The position numbers and the translations under genes are program-made. Positions 34,409-42,237 of a stretch of 64,000 bases of DNA are shown piece after piece. Source of the stretch: Intrasporangiaceae bacterium URHB0013 (GTDB lineage Bacteria; Actinomycetota; Actinomycetes; Actinomycetales; Dermatophilaceae); assembly GCA_000620545.1 (NCBI GenBank), contig JIBA01000012.1:310001-374000 (forward strand), written 5' to 3'. Numbering within the stretch: position 1 is the stretch's first letter; each line of letters opens with the position of its first letter. Under the pieces are notes generated by a model. The model did not search any database and was not told the DNA's origin. It saw only the letters and a program-made list of their open reading frames with translations.

Positions 34409-35662
34409 ATGTCACGCAAGACCACCACGGCGGCTGTTGCAGCCTGCCTCACCGGAGTCCTCGCGCTCGCAGCCTGCGGCGGCGGAGGCGGCTTCGACAG
34501 CGGCGCCGACAGCGGCGCGACGCAGCCGACCGCGAGCGGCCCCGTCACGCTGAAGTTCATGATCACCTCGAACGGGCCGGCCGACGTCAAGCTCCAGCAG
34601 GACACGGTCAAGGCCTGGGAGACCAAGACCGGCAACAAGGTGGAGGTCATCGCCGCGTCCGACATCAACCAGCAGCTGACGCAGGGCTTCGCGGCCGGTT
34701 CGCCGGCCGACGTCTTCTTCACCGACGCCAACGTCTTCCCGACGTATGCCAAGGCCGGCAACATGCTCGCCTACGGCGACCAGCTCGACATGAAGAGCGA
34801 CTTCTACGAGGGCCTCGTCAAGACCTTCACCTACGACGACAAGTTCTACTGCGCCCCGAAGGACTTCTCGACCCTCGCCCTCATCATCAACACCGACATG
34901 TGGACCAAGGCCGGGCTCACCGACGCCGACGTCCCGAAGACGTGGGCCGACCTCGAGACGGTCTCCAAGAAGCTGACGACCGGCGGCGTCAAGGGCCTCG
35001 TCATCGGTGACACCCGCGACCGCGTCGGTGCCTTCATGAAGCAGGCCGGCGGATGGATCGCGAACGCCGACCAGACACAGATGACCGCCGACACCCCGGA
35101 GAACCTCGCCGGCCTGCAGGAGGTGCAGAAGCTGCTCGCCAGCGGCTCGGCCGCCTACCCCAAGAGCGTCGACTCCGGCTGGGGCGGCGAGGCCATCGGC
35201 AAGGGCAAGGCCGCCATGACGATCGAGGGCAACTGGATCAAGGGCGCCGTCAAGAACGACTTCCCGGACCTGAAGTGGAAGGCGTTCGAGCTGCCCGAGG
35301 GACCCCAGGGCAAGGGCACGCTGTCGTTCACGCAGTGCTACGGCATCGCATCGGTGAGCAAGAACCAGGCCGCGGCGATCGATCTCGTGAAGTACCTCTC
35401 GACCGCCGAGCCGGCGCTCGCGCTCGCCAAGGGCCTCGGCGTCATGCCGTCCCTGAAGTCGGCGGCCGACGGCTACAAGGCCGCCTTCCCCGACGAGGCC
35501 GCGTTCCTCGCCGGGGCCGAGTACGCCCAGGGCCCGGTCACCGTGGCCGGCATGGACCCGGTGCTCAAGGACTTCGACACGCAGCTGCAGGGCCTGCCGG
35601 GCGCCGACCCGAAGGCCATGCTCGCCCGCCTCCAGAAGAACGGCCAGGCAGCGCTCAGCTAG
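34409..35662 (+). CDS. Sugar ABC transporter substrate-binding lipoprotein
   Basis: A 417-residue extracellular solute-binding protein (family 1, MalE-like). The lipoprotein signal is KTTTAAVAACLTGVLALAAC with cysteine about residue 23 followed by a GGGGGFDSG linker. The body shows VTLKFMITSNGPADVKL, KVEVIAASDINQQLTQGFAAGSPADVFF, MTIEGNWIKGAVKNDFP and LVKYLSTAEPALALAKGLG. The start at 34409 has AGGAG upstream. A 14-bp hairpin directly after the stop probably lets the cell make more binding protein than permease. The substrate is likely an alpha-glucan or oligosaccharide, from the neighbouring debranching enzyme. Confidence 0.93.
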   Translation: MSRKTTTAAVAACLTGVLALAACGGGGGFDSGADSGATQPTASGPVTLKFMITSNGPADVKLQQDTVKAWETKTGNKVEVIAASDINQQLTQGFAAGSPADVFFTDANVFPTYAKAGNMLAYGDQLDMKSDFYEGLVKTFTYDDKFYCAPKDFSTLALIINTDMWTKAGLTDADVPKTWADLETVSKKLTTGGVKGLVIGDTRDRVGAFMKQAGGWIANADQTQMTADTPENLAGLQEVQKLLASGSAAYPKSVDSGWGGEAIGKGKAAMTIEGNWIKGAVKNDFPDLKWKAFELPEGPQGKGTLSFTQCYGIASVSKNQAAAIDLVKYLSTAEPALALAKGLGVMPSLKSAADGYKAAFPDEAAFLAGAEYAQGPVTVAGMDPVLKDFDTQLQGLPGADPKAMLARLQKNGQAALS

Positions 35663-35679
35663 TCCCGAGACCCCACCCC

Positions 35680-35714
35680 GGCGTGGCGGCCGGACCCACC
35701 CCGGCCGCCACGCC
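35680..35714 (+). terminator. Intercistronic 14-bp hairpin between binding protein and permease genes
   Basis: GGCGTGGCGGCCGG (35680-35693) pairs perfectly with CCGGCCGCCACGCC (35701-35714) around a 7-nt ACCCACC loop. It lies 17 nt after the binding-protein stop and 26 nt before the permease ATG, which has its own AGGAGG. It probably acts as a partial terminator or mRNA-stabilising structure rather than an operon end. Confidence 0.8.
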
Positions 35715-35740
35715 ACTCCTCTGACCAGGAGGGCACCACC

Positions 35741-36862
35741 ATGCGCAGAGGCGGATCCGCACGCGCCGCAGAGACCCGCTCGGGCTGGCTGTTCGTGAGC
35801 CCGGTCATCATCGTCCTCGGGCTGTTCCTCGTCGCGCCGATCGTCATCGCGTTCTGGGTGAGCGTCAGCGACTGGAACGGCAGGGGTTCACCGCTCAGCT
35901 CCGGCGTGTCATTCGTCGGCGCCGAGAACTACCGGCAGCTGCTGACCGAGGACTCCCTGACCCGGAGCGACTTCGCGACCTCCCTGCGGAACAACTTCTA
36001 CTACGTGCTCCTCGTCGTGCCGATCCAGACCGTCCTCGCGCTCGCCCTCGCGCTGCTGCTCAACCAGCGACGGCTCAAGGGGCTCAGCTTTTTCCGCACC
36101 GCGTACTACTTCCCTTCCGTGACGAGCTCCGTCGCGATCGCCTCCGTCTTCCTCTTCCTCTTCGCCGGCGGCGGCTCGGTCAACGCCCTGCTCGGGATCT
36201 TCGGCATCGACGGGCCCCAGTGGTTCGCCGACCCTCGCGGCGTCCTGCACATCGCCCTGGGCTGGGTCGGCATCGGCAACGGCGCCGACGGCCCCGGACC
36301 GGTCGCGCTGACGTCGCACGACTTCCTCGGTCTCTCCTGGTGGGACTGGCTCGCCGGTCCGTCCGTCGCGATGTTGACGATCATCGCTCTCGTCATCTGG
36401 GTCTCGGCCGGCGGCTACATGCTGCTCTTCCTCGCCGGCCTGCAGAACGTCTCGTCGGACGTCTACGAGGCCGCCGCGATCGACGGCGCGACCCGCTGGC
36501 GGACGCTGCGCTCGATCACCCTCCCGCTGCTGCGACCGACCCTCTTCACGGTGCTGACCCTCGGGTTGATCGGCACGTGGCAGGTCTTCGATCAGGTCTA
36601 CATCATGAGCAAGGGCAACCCGGGCAAGACGACCCTGACGCCGGCCTTCCTCAGCTATGACCAGTCCATCAACAACGGGCAGTGGGGATCCGGCACGGCC
36701 ATGTCGTTCGTGCTGTTCGGCATCATCGTCGTCTTCACGGCGATCCAGTCGCTCGTCCTGCGTGACCGGGACCCCGGCTCCCGCGGCCGCTTCGGACGCA
36801 GGCGCGCAGTTCAACCGGTGACCCCACCCAACTCGATGCAGCCGATGGGACCGACGACATGA
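35741..36862 (+). CDS. Sugar ABC transporter permease, MalF type
   Basis: The 373-residue inner-membrane protein has six or more helices. It begins with a basic arm and SGWLFVSPVIIVLGLFLVAPIVIAFWVSV. The EAA-loop that contacts the ATPase is visible as YEAAAIDGATRWRTLRSITLPLLRP. An extended periplasmic loop between helices 3 and 4 (about 130-200) is larger than in many MalF-type proteins. ATG 35741 has AGGAGG 8 nt upstream. It overlaps the next permease by ATGA. No ATPase gene is in the locus, so a shared MsiK-like ATPase encoded elsewhere is expected, as is common in actinobacteria. Confidence 0.93.
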   Translation: MRRGGSARAAETRSGWLFVSPVIIVLGLFLVAPIVIAFWVSVSDWNGRGSPLSSGVSFVGAENYRQLLTEDSLTRSDFATSLRNNFYYVLLVVPIQTVLALALALLLNQRRLKGLSFFRTAYYFPSVTSSVAIASVFLFLFAGGGSVNALLGIFGIDGPQWFADPRGVLHIALGWVGIGNGADGPGPVALTSHDFLGLSWWDWLAGPSVAMLTIIALVIWVSAGGYMLLFLAGLQNVSSDVYEAAAIDGATRWRTLRSITLPLLRPTLFTVLTLGLIGTWQVFDQVYIMSKGNPGKTTLTPAFLSYDQSINNGQWGSGTAMSFVLFGIIVVFTAIQSLVLRDRDPGSRGRFGRRRAVQPVTPPNSMQPMGPTT

Positions 36863-37764
36863 GCCAGGCGACTCTGACGAGGAAGCAGACGGCATACGAC
36901 CCCGAGGCGCCGGCGGCGGCGCCCCCGCCGAACGCCACGCGGACTGCCGTTCTCAAGGCGCTCGGCTACTCGGCGCTGACGGTCTTCGCGCTGCTCTACC
37001 TCTTCCCGTTCGTCATCCAGATCGGCACGAGCTTCAAGACCGACCCGGACGCGACGGCCAACCCGCTCAACCCGATCCCGTCGAACTTCACGACGGCGGC
37101 CTACCAGCAGCTCTTCCAGCAGGACTTCGGGCTCTGGTTCACCAACTCGCTCGTGGTGGCGCTCCTCGTCACCGCCGGACGCGTCTTCTTCGACTCGCTG
37201 GCCGGGTATGCCTTGGCCCGCCTGCGCTTTCGTGGGCGCGGGGCGGTGACCCTGGCCGTCGTCGCGACGATGGCCGTGCCCGGCGTCGTGCTGCTCATCC
37301 CGAAGTTCCTCATCATCAAGCAGCTCGGGATGTACGACACCTACAGCGGCATGGTCCTGCCGCTCATCGCCGACGCCGCGGGGGTCTTCATCATGAAGAA
37401 CTTCTTCGAGTCGGTCCCGGTCAGCCTCGAGGAGGCGGCCAAGCTCGACGGCGCCGGTGTCTTCCGGACCTTCTGGTCGGTCGTGCTGCCGGTCGCGAAG
37501 CCCGCGCTCATCACGATCACGATCATCGCCTTCCAGTCGTCGTGGAACGAGCTGCCGCACTTCCTCGTGTCCCGGGCGTCGCCCGAGACGAACACGCTGA
37601 CCACCGGTGTGGCCGGTCTGCTCACCGGTGCGCTCGGAGCGGGCAACCGCTACCCGCTCAAGCTCGCCGCAGCGGTGCTCATGACCATCCCGGTGGCCCT
37701 GATGTTCTTCGTCTTCCAGAAGCGGATCATCTCCGGTTCGCTGGAGGGCGCGGTCAAGGAGTAG
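36859..37764 (+). CDS. Sugar ABC transporter permease, MalG type
   Basis: A 301-residue permease with six helices (first ALTVFALLYLFPFVIQIGTSFK). The ATPase-contact loop SLEEAAKLDGAGVFRTFWSVVLPVAKPAL is diagnostic of MalG-type partners. It starts within the previous stop (ATGA), so expression is coupled. It ends QKRIISGSLEGAVKE, a close relative of the C-terminus at 1-222, showing that the window contains two MalG paralogs from two importers. Its 3' end overlaps the convergent PAP2 gene by 11 nt. Confidence 0.93.
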   Translation: MSQATLTRKQTAYDPEAPAAAPPPNATRTAVLKALGYSALTVFALLYLFPFVIQIGTSFKTDPDATANPLNPIPSNFTTAAYQQLFQQDFGLWFTNSLVVALLVTAGRVFFDSLAGYALARLRFRGRGAVTLAVVATMAVPGVVLLIPKFLIIKQLGMYDTYSGMVLPLIADAAGVFIMKNFFESVPVSLEEAAKLDGAGVFRTFWSVVLPVAKPALITITIIAFQSSWNELPHFLVSRASPETNTLTTGVAGLLTGALGAGNRYPLKLAAAVLMTIPVALMFFVFQKRIISGSLEGAVKE

Positions 37765-38623
37765 CAGGTGCGTCGTCCGTCGCGGTGACGGTGCCGCGCA
37801 CCGTCTCGGGTCGCTCGCGCAGGGTGAGCCAGAGACGGTGCGCGGTGATGACGGCCAGGGCCCAGGCCAGGCCGATGAGCCAGCCGGCGAGCACATCGGT
37901 CAGCCAGTGGTGCCCGAGGAAGACGCGCGACAGGCCCATCGTCACGACGAAGACGGTGCCGATCGTGATCGCGAGGGTCCGCTGCCAGGCCGCAGTGGTC
38001 TCGATGAGGACGAGGTAGACGACCATCGTCGTGAGCACCGTCGCGTTGAGGGTGTGGCCGCTCGGGAACGACGGCGACACCTCGAGCGGTGGCACGGCCA
38101 GCGCGGCCGACGGGCGGGCGCGGCCGACGGTGTTCTTGCCGACGATCGTCATGGCCAACGAGCCGGCTGCCGCGATGACGATGAGGACGATCGGCGTCCA
38201 CCCGCGGCGGCGCCACGTGATGAGCGCGACGACCACGAGCGCCAGGACCGGCATGCCGACGGGGCCACCGATGTCGGTGAAGGTGGTGACCGCGGAGTCG
38301 AGGCCGGGGGAGCGCAGCGAGATCGCGCCGTCGAGGACGGGTTGGTCGACCGCGGTGAGCCCGTCGTGCCCGACCACGCCCTCGTAGATCGTCTCGATGC
38401 CCTCGACGAGGGCGACCATGATGACGAGCGCGATGACCGCGAACACGACGAACGCCAGGTGCGCCGAGGACCACGACGCGACGCGGCGTGCCACGGGGCG
38501 GGAGATGCGGGTGAGCGCGGCGAAGACGCTGACGAGCCAGCGGCCGAAGCGGCTGTGCCAGGTGGTGAGGTCACGCGCACCGATGGTGTCGTCCGGTGTC
38601 TGCGGTCGCGTGGGCTCTGACAT
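37754..38623 (-). CDS. PAP2-family membrane phosphatase
   Basis: This 289-residue protein has about six helices and the three-part phosphatase signature of the PAP2 superfamily: KNTVGRARPS, SPSFPSGHTLNA and SRVFLGHHWLTDVLAGW. The histidines of the second and third blocks are catalytic in the family. Substrates of relatives include undecaprenyl pyrophosphate and phosphatidic acid; a role in cell-wall lipid carrier recycling is possible. The ATG at 38623 is chosen over an upstream ATG because it gives the usual short cytoplasmic N-terminus and is preceded by GAGGAC. Confidence 0.88.
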   Translation of the reverse strand: MSEPTRPQTPDDTIGARDLTTWHSRFGRWLVSVFAALTRISRPVARRVASWSSAHLAFVVFAVIALVIMVALVEGIETIYEGVVGHDGLTAVDQPVLDGAISLRSPGLDSAVTTFTDIGGPVGMPVLALVVVALITWRRRGWTPIVLIVIAAAGSLAMTIVGKNTVGRARPSAALAVPPLEVSPSFPSGHTLNATVLTTMVVYLVLIETTAAWQRTLAITIGTVFVVTMGLSRVFLGHHWLTDVLAGWLIGLAWALAVITAHRLWLTLRERPETVRGTVTATDDAPATP

Positions 38624-38648
38624 GTCCTCGTCCTTACCCGTACGGAGG

Positions 38649-38691
38649 CGCGCGGCTGCGGACGTGGGCCGTCCGGACACCCAGCCGCGCG
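38649..38691 (-). terminator. Hairpin terminator downstream of the CAP-domain gene
   Basis: CGCGCGGCTG (38649-38658) pairs with CAGCCGCGCG (38682-38691), and inside it CGGAC pairs with GTCCG. The two-part stem lies between the CAP gene end and the PAP2 start, both on the minus strand, so it would end the CAP transcript. Confidence 0.7.
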
Positions 38692-38700
38692 ACGAGGCGG

Positions 38701-38740
38701 AGCTGCCGTCAGCTGCCGTCAGCCGCCGTCAGCCGCCGTC
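38701..38740. repeat. Four tandem decamers after the CAP gene stop
   Basis: AGCTGCCGTC occurs twice and AGCCGCCGTC twice in direct succession (38701-38740). The CAP stop codon is formed at the edge of the array. The decamers are a short tandem repeat that could vary in copy number without affecting the protein. Confidence 0.8.
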
Positions 38741-39233
38741 AGCTCCCGAAGTCCTGGGTCCAGTAGTAGCGGTAGGGCCCGCCCACCGCCGCGCCGACGC
38801 CGATGGCCGTGTAGCGGCAGTTGAGGATGTTGGCCCTGTGCCCCGGGCTCTTCATCCAGGCGTCCATCACGGCCTTGGGCGTCGGTTGGCCCGCCGCGAT
38901 GTTCTCGCCGAGAAACGCGCCGGTGTACCCCTGGGCCCGGATGCGCTGGGCGAAGGTCCGCCCGTCGAGGCTGGTGTGCGAGAAGTAGCGGCGCTTGGCC
39001 ATGTCGATGGAGTGCGCCTGGGCGGCGCGCGAGAGGCGCGCGTCGAGCACCAGGGCGCGACACCCGACCTTGGTCCGCTGCGCGTTGACGAGCTGGATGA
39101 CCTGCTGCTGGCCGCTCACCGTCGCGGCCTCGGCGCGCTGCGGTGGGCCGACCGCCGGAGCGGCGGAGAGCGCAGCGGACGCGGCGACGACAAGACCGAG
39201 GCGGGTACGGGCGGGCGTTCTGATCGCGGGCAT
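38739..39233 (-). CDS. Secreted CAP-domain (SCP/PR-1-like) protein
   Basis: A 164-residue protein with a Sec signal peptide (RLGLVVAASAALSAAPAV, probable cleavage near RAEAA). One CAP domain follows: QQQVIQLVNAQRTKVGCRAL, RYFSHTSLDGRTFAQRI, LGENIAAGQPTPKAVMDAWMKSPGHRANILNCRYTAIGVG. The cavity histidines of CAP proteins are present in SHT and SPGHR. Bacterial CAP proteins act in the envelope, but their biochemical role is unclear. The ATG at 39233 starts the signal peptide. A 7-bp dyad GGAGGCC/GGCCTCC lies 46 bp upstream. Confidence 0.9.
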   Translation of the reverse strand: MPAIRTPARTRLGLVVAASAALSAAPAVGPPQRAEAATVSGQQQVIQLVNAQRTKVGCRALVLDARLSRAAQAHSIDMAKRRYFSHTSLDGRTFAQRIRAQGYTGAFLGENIAAGQPTPKAVMDAWMKSPGHRANILNCRYTAIGVGAAVGGPYRYYWTQDFGS

Positions 39234-39426
39234 GGGTCCTCCGAGGTGATGCGGGCGTGTGCCGTCCAGCCACGGTACGGAGGCCGGTGGCCTCCTGTCG
39301 ACAAAACGGACATATCTCCCCGGATCGGCCACGAAACCCGTGCGTCGTCCTCTCCGGGTCTCGGACGGCGACGACGCTGGCGCGAGCGCGTGACGGGTGT
39401 CGGTGCCCGTGGCTAGCGTGGCTGCC

Positions 39427-40005
39427 ATGAGCTTCGAGGTGCGGCCGGCCACGCATGCCCGGTTCGACGACGTCGCGACGATGCTCGGCCCGAAGAACCC
39501 GACCTCGAACGTCTGCTGGTGCCTGAGCCACCGTCTCGACGCACGGACCAACCAGGGGCTCGTCGGACCGGAGCGCGGCGAGTTCGTGCGGGCCCTGACG
39601 CGCCGCCCGGTCGCGCCCGGGGTGCTGGCCTACGACGGCGACGAGGTCGTCGGCTGGGCAGCGCTGGCGCCACGGTCGGAGCTGCCCTTCGCCCGGTCGA
39701 CGAAGATCCCGCACGTCGACGACCTCCCCGTGTGGTCGGTCTGGTGCGTCCGGGTCCGGCCCGGTCATCGTGGGCGCGGCATCGCCCAGCCGCTGCTCGA
39801 GGGTGCCGTCGACTATGCGCGCGACCAGGGTGCGCCGGCGGTCGAGGGCTATCCCGTCGACAATCGCGGCCAGAAGGTCGACCTCACGATGGCGTACGTC
39901 GGGACCCGGGCCCTCTTCGAGAGAGCAGGGTTCGTCAAGGCGGCCGACACGGACGCCGTCTCGGGGGGCTTCCCCCGCGTCGTCATGCGCCGATCGCTGT
40001 CCTAG
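39427..40005 (+). CDS. GNAT-family N-acetyltransferase
   Basis: The 192-residue protein has an N-terminal FDDVATMLGPKNPTSNVCWCLSHR block, then WSVWCVRVRPGHRGRGIAQPLLEGAVDYARDQG, which is the acetyl-CoA-binding motif A, and GTRALFERAGFVKAADT, motif B. The CWCLSHR segment is found in a subgroup of actinobacterial acetyltransferases with unknown substrate. It is separated from tag by 9 nt and probably cotranscribed with it. The start lies just after a run of non-coding sequence. Confidence 0.85.
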   Translation: MSFEVRPATHARFDDVATMLGPKNPTSNVCWCLSHRLDARTNQGLVGPERGEFVRALTRRPVAPGVLAYDGDEVVGWAALAPRSELPFARSTKIPHVDDLPVWSVWCVRVRPGHRGRGIAQPLLEGAVDYARDQGAPAVEGYPVDNRGQKVDLTMAYVGTRALFERAGFVKAADTDAVSGGFPRVVMRRSLS

Positions 40006-40014
40006 GGTCGCGGC

Positions 40015-40602
40015 ATGACGGTCGTTGGTGCTGACGGGCTCGCCCGCCCCACGTGGGCCTCGGTGGATCCCCTCCTCATGGACTACTACGACACCGAGTG
40101 GGGCGTGCCGGTCCGCGACGAGCGCGGGCTCTACGAGCGCATCTGCCTCGAGGGCTTCCAGTCCGGCCTGTCGTGGGCGACGATCCTGCGCAAGCGCCCC
40201 AACTTCCGCGCGGCCTTCGCCGACTTCGAGCCCGACGTCGTCGCGGCCTACACGGAGGCCGACGTCGAGCGGCTCCTCGGCGACGCCGGCATCATCCGCC
40301 ACCGGGGAAAGATCCGGGCCGCCATCGGCAACGCCCGCGCGACGATCGCACTGCGCGAGGAGGGCGGCCTCGTCGACTTCGTCTGGGGCTTCCAACCCGC
40401 CGACACCCCGCGCCCGATCGACCACTCCGAGGTGCCCACCGTCTCCGACGAGAGCAAGGCGCTGTCGAAGGCCTTGCGCAAGAAGGGGTTTGCCTTCGTG
40501 GGACCGACGACGATGTATGCGTTGATGGAGGCAGTCGGCATCATCGACACCCACCTCATGTCCAGCCACCGCCGGGGCAGCTCCGGCGTCTGGCCCGCGT
40601 AG
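40015..40602 (+). CDS. tag: DNA-3-methyladenine glycosylase I
   Basis: The 195-residue protein matches Tag: PLLMDYYDTEWGVPVRDERGLYERICLEGFQSGLSWATILRKRPNF, with the catalytic Glu in the LEGFQSGLSW block, then RHRGKIRAAIGNA and MEAVGIIDTHLM. It removes 3-methyladenine from alkylated DNA. E. coli Tag has a zinc 'snap' of Cys4, His17, His175 and Cys179. Here the N-terminus has no cysteine, Tyr replaces His in YYDTEWG, and SSHRR follows the C-terminal His, so the zinc site is probably absent. It ends 3 nt before the convergent flavoprotein gene. Confidence 0.93.
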   Translation: MTVVGADGLARPTWASVDPLLMDYYDTEWGVPVRDERGLYERICLEGFQSGLSWATILRKRPNFRAAFADFEPDVVAAYTEADVERLLGDAGIIRHRGKIRAAIGNARATIALREEGGLVDFVWGFQPADTPRPIDHSEVPTVSDESKALSKALRKKGFAFVGPTTMYALMEAVGIIDTHLMSSHRRGSSGVWPA

Positions 40603-40605
40603 CGC

Positions 40606-42162
40606 TCAGCCGAGGACGGCCTTTGCCGCGTTGTGGCCGGGGATCGCGCTGACCCCACCGCCGCGCCGGGCCCCCGCCCCGCCGAGCAGCACGTTGTCGT
40701 ATGCCGTCTCGACGCCCCAGGTGCCCACCTCGGAGTCCTGCTCCGCCCACGGCCACTGCAGCGAGCGGTGGAAGATGTTGCCCCCCGGCAGGCCGATCGA
40801 CTCCTCGAGGTCGACGGGGCTCTTCACCTCGATGCAGGGGTTGCCGTGGGCGTCGCGGGCCAGCACCGACTCGATCGGCTCGCCGAGCACCGAGTCGAGC
40901 GAGCGCAGCGTCGCCTCGAGCGCCTGCTTCGTCGCCGTCTCGTTGTCGCCGCGGAAGAGGCGCGCGGGAAGGTGCAGGCCGAAGAGGGTCAGCGTCTGGG
41001 CGCCGCTCGCGGCGAGCTCGGGCCCCAGGATCGAGCGGTCCGAGAGGGTGTGGCAGTAGATCTCGCACGGCGGCAGCTCGGGGATGCGCCCGTCGCGCGC
41101 GGCGGCATACGTCTCTTCGAGCTGGCCGTAACCCTCGTTGATGTGGAAGGTACCGGCGAAGGCGGCCGCAGGGTCGACGGTTGCGTCGCGCAGGCGTGGG
41201 AGCCGGGTCAGCAGCATGTTGACCTTGAGCTGCGCGCCCTCGACGTCGGGCTCGGTGGCGATGGGCTCGGCTCCTGCGGCCGCGAGGAGCCGGTTGAGCA
41301 CGGTCGGCGCGCAGCCCGCGACGAGGGTGCCACCCACGGCGCTGCCGCTGCCCGCGTCCCCGCCGGACCACGCCACCTCACCGGTCGAGGGGTCGACGGA
41401 CACGACCTCGGCTCCGGTGATGACCGTCGCGCCAGCCGAGACGGCAGCTGCCGCAAGGGAGTCCGTGAGAGCGCCCATGCCGCCGACGGGCACGTCCCAG
41501 TCACCGGTACCGCCACCGATGAGGTGGTAGAGGAAGCAGACGTTCTGACGCAGGTCGGTCTCGCCGAGCGAGGCGAAGGTGCCGATGAGGGCGTCGGTGG
41601 CGATGATGCCGCGGAGCGTGTCGTCGTCGGTGACCGCCTCGATGAGCTCACCGAGGGGTCGCGTCGTCAGCGCGTCGAAGAGGTCGACGTCGCCGGAGAG
41701 CAGGCGCATCTCCTCGCGCGAGCGCAGCGGCTGGAGCACAGTCGGGAAGACACGCCCGGCGACATCGGCCATGCGCCCGTAGAAGCTGCTCCACCCGGCA
41801 TACGCGTCGTCGCCACCGGTGAGCGCGCGGAAGGCCGTGCGGGTCGCGGTCTCGTCACCGTGGTCGACGAGCAGCCCCCGGTCGGGGTCTGACGGCACCG
41901 GTGTGTAGGACGAGAACCGCCGCCGGATGAGCCGCAGGTCGAGGTCGAGGTCGGTGAGGACCTGACGTGGCAGCAGCGACACGAGGTAGGAGTAGCGCGA
42001 CAGCCGTGCGTCGACGCCCTTGAAGGCACGGGCCGAGACGGCCGCACCGCCGACCCGGTCGGACCGCTCGAGAAGCAGGACGGTTCGTCCGGCGCGGGCC
42101 AGGTAGGCGGCAGCCGTGAGCCCGTTGTGGCCGGCCCCGATGATGATGTCGTCGTAGCGCAC
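40606..42162 (-). CDS. Phytoene-dehydrogenase-like FAD oxidoreductase (PYROXD2-type)
   Basis: A 518-residue flavoprotein starting MRYDDIIIGAGHNGLTAAAYLARAGRTVLLLERSDRVGGAA, the dinucleotide-binding and GG-doublet motifs of the CrtI/amine-oxidase superfamily. The C-terminal FAD signature is NVLLGGAGARRGGGVSAIPGHNAAKAVLG. The middle part (LIGTFASLGETDLRQN, GDWDVPVGGMGALTDSL) fits the NAD(P)/FAD proteins annotated PYROXD2-like rather than true carotenoid desaturases. No carotenoid genes lie nearby. The GTG start at 42162 is immediately before the motif. Confidence 0.85.
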   Translation of the reverse strand: MRYDDIIIGAGHNGLTAAAYLARAGRTVLLLERSDRVGGAAVSARAFKGVDARLSRYSYLVSLLPRQVLTDLDLDLRLIRRRFSSYTPVPSDPDRGLLVDHGDETATRTAFRALTGGDDAYAGWSSFYGRMADVAGRVFPTVLQPLRSREEMRLLSGDVDLFDALTTRPLGELIEAVTDDDTLRGIIATDALIGTFASLGETDLRQNVCFLYHLIGGGTGDWDVPVGGMGALTDSLAAAAVSAGATVITGAEVVSVDPSTGEVAWSGGDAGSGSAVGGTLVAGCAPTVLNRLLAAAGAEPIATEPDVEGAQLKVNMLLTRLPRLRDATVDPAAAFAGTFHINEGYGQLEETYAAARDGRIPELPPCEIYCHTLSDRSILGPELAASGAQTLTLFGLHLPARLFRGDNETATKQALEATLRSLDSVLGEPIESVLARDAHGNPCIEVKSPVDLEESIGLPGGNIFHRSLQWPWAEQDSEVGTWGVETAYDNVLLGGAGARRGGGVSAIPGHNAAKAVLG

Positions 42163-42183
42163 GGGGCCACCCTAGGCGAACGG

Positions 42184-42217
42184 GGAGGTGCCCACTCGAC
42201 GTCGAGTGGGCACCTCC
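42184..42217 (-). terminator. 34-bp perfect palindrome (17-bp arms, no loop)
   Basis: GGAGGTGCCCACTCGAC (42184-42200) is followed immediately by GTCGAGTGGGCACCTCC (42201-42217). It lies 20 nt downstream of the lipase gene end and 22 nt upstream of the flavoprotein start, both minus strand. It probably terminates lipase transcription, although its perfect symmetry without a loop would also suit an operator. Confidence 0.75.
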
Positions 42218-42237
42218 ACCCCAGCCCCGTGGCTGCG

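Noticed and set aside
39279-39295. GGAGGCC-GGT-GGCCTCC dyad upstream of the CAP gene as a riboswitch or operator
   Set aside because: It is a short GC-only dyad of a kind expected by chance at this base composition, with no further conserved elements of a known riboswitch.
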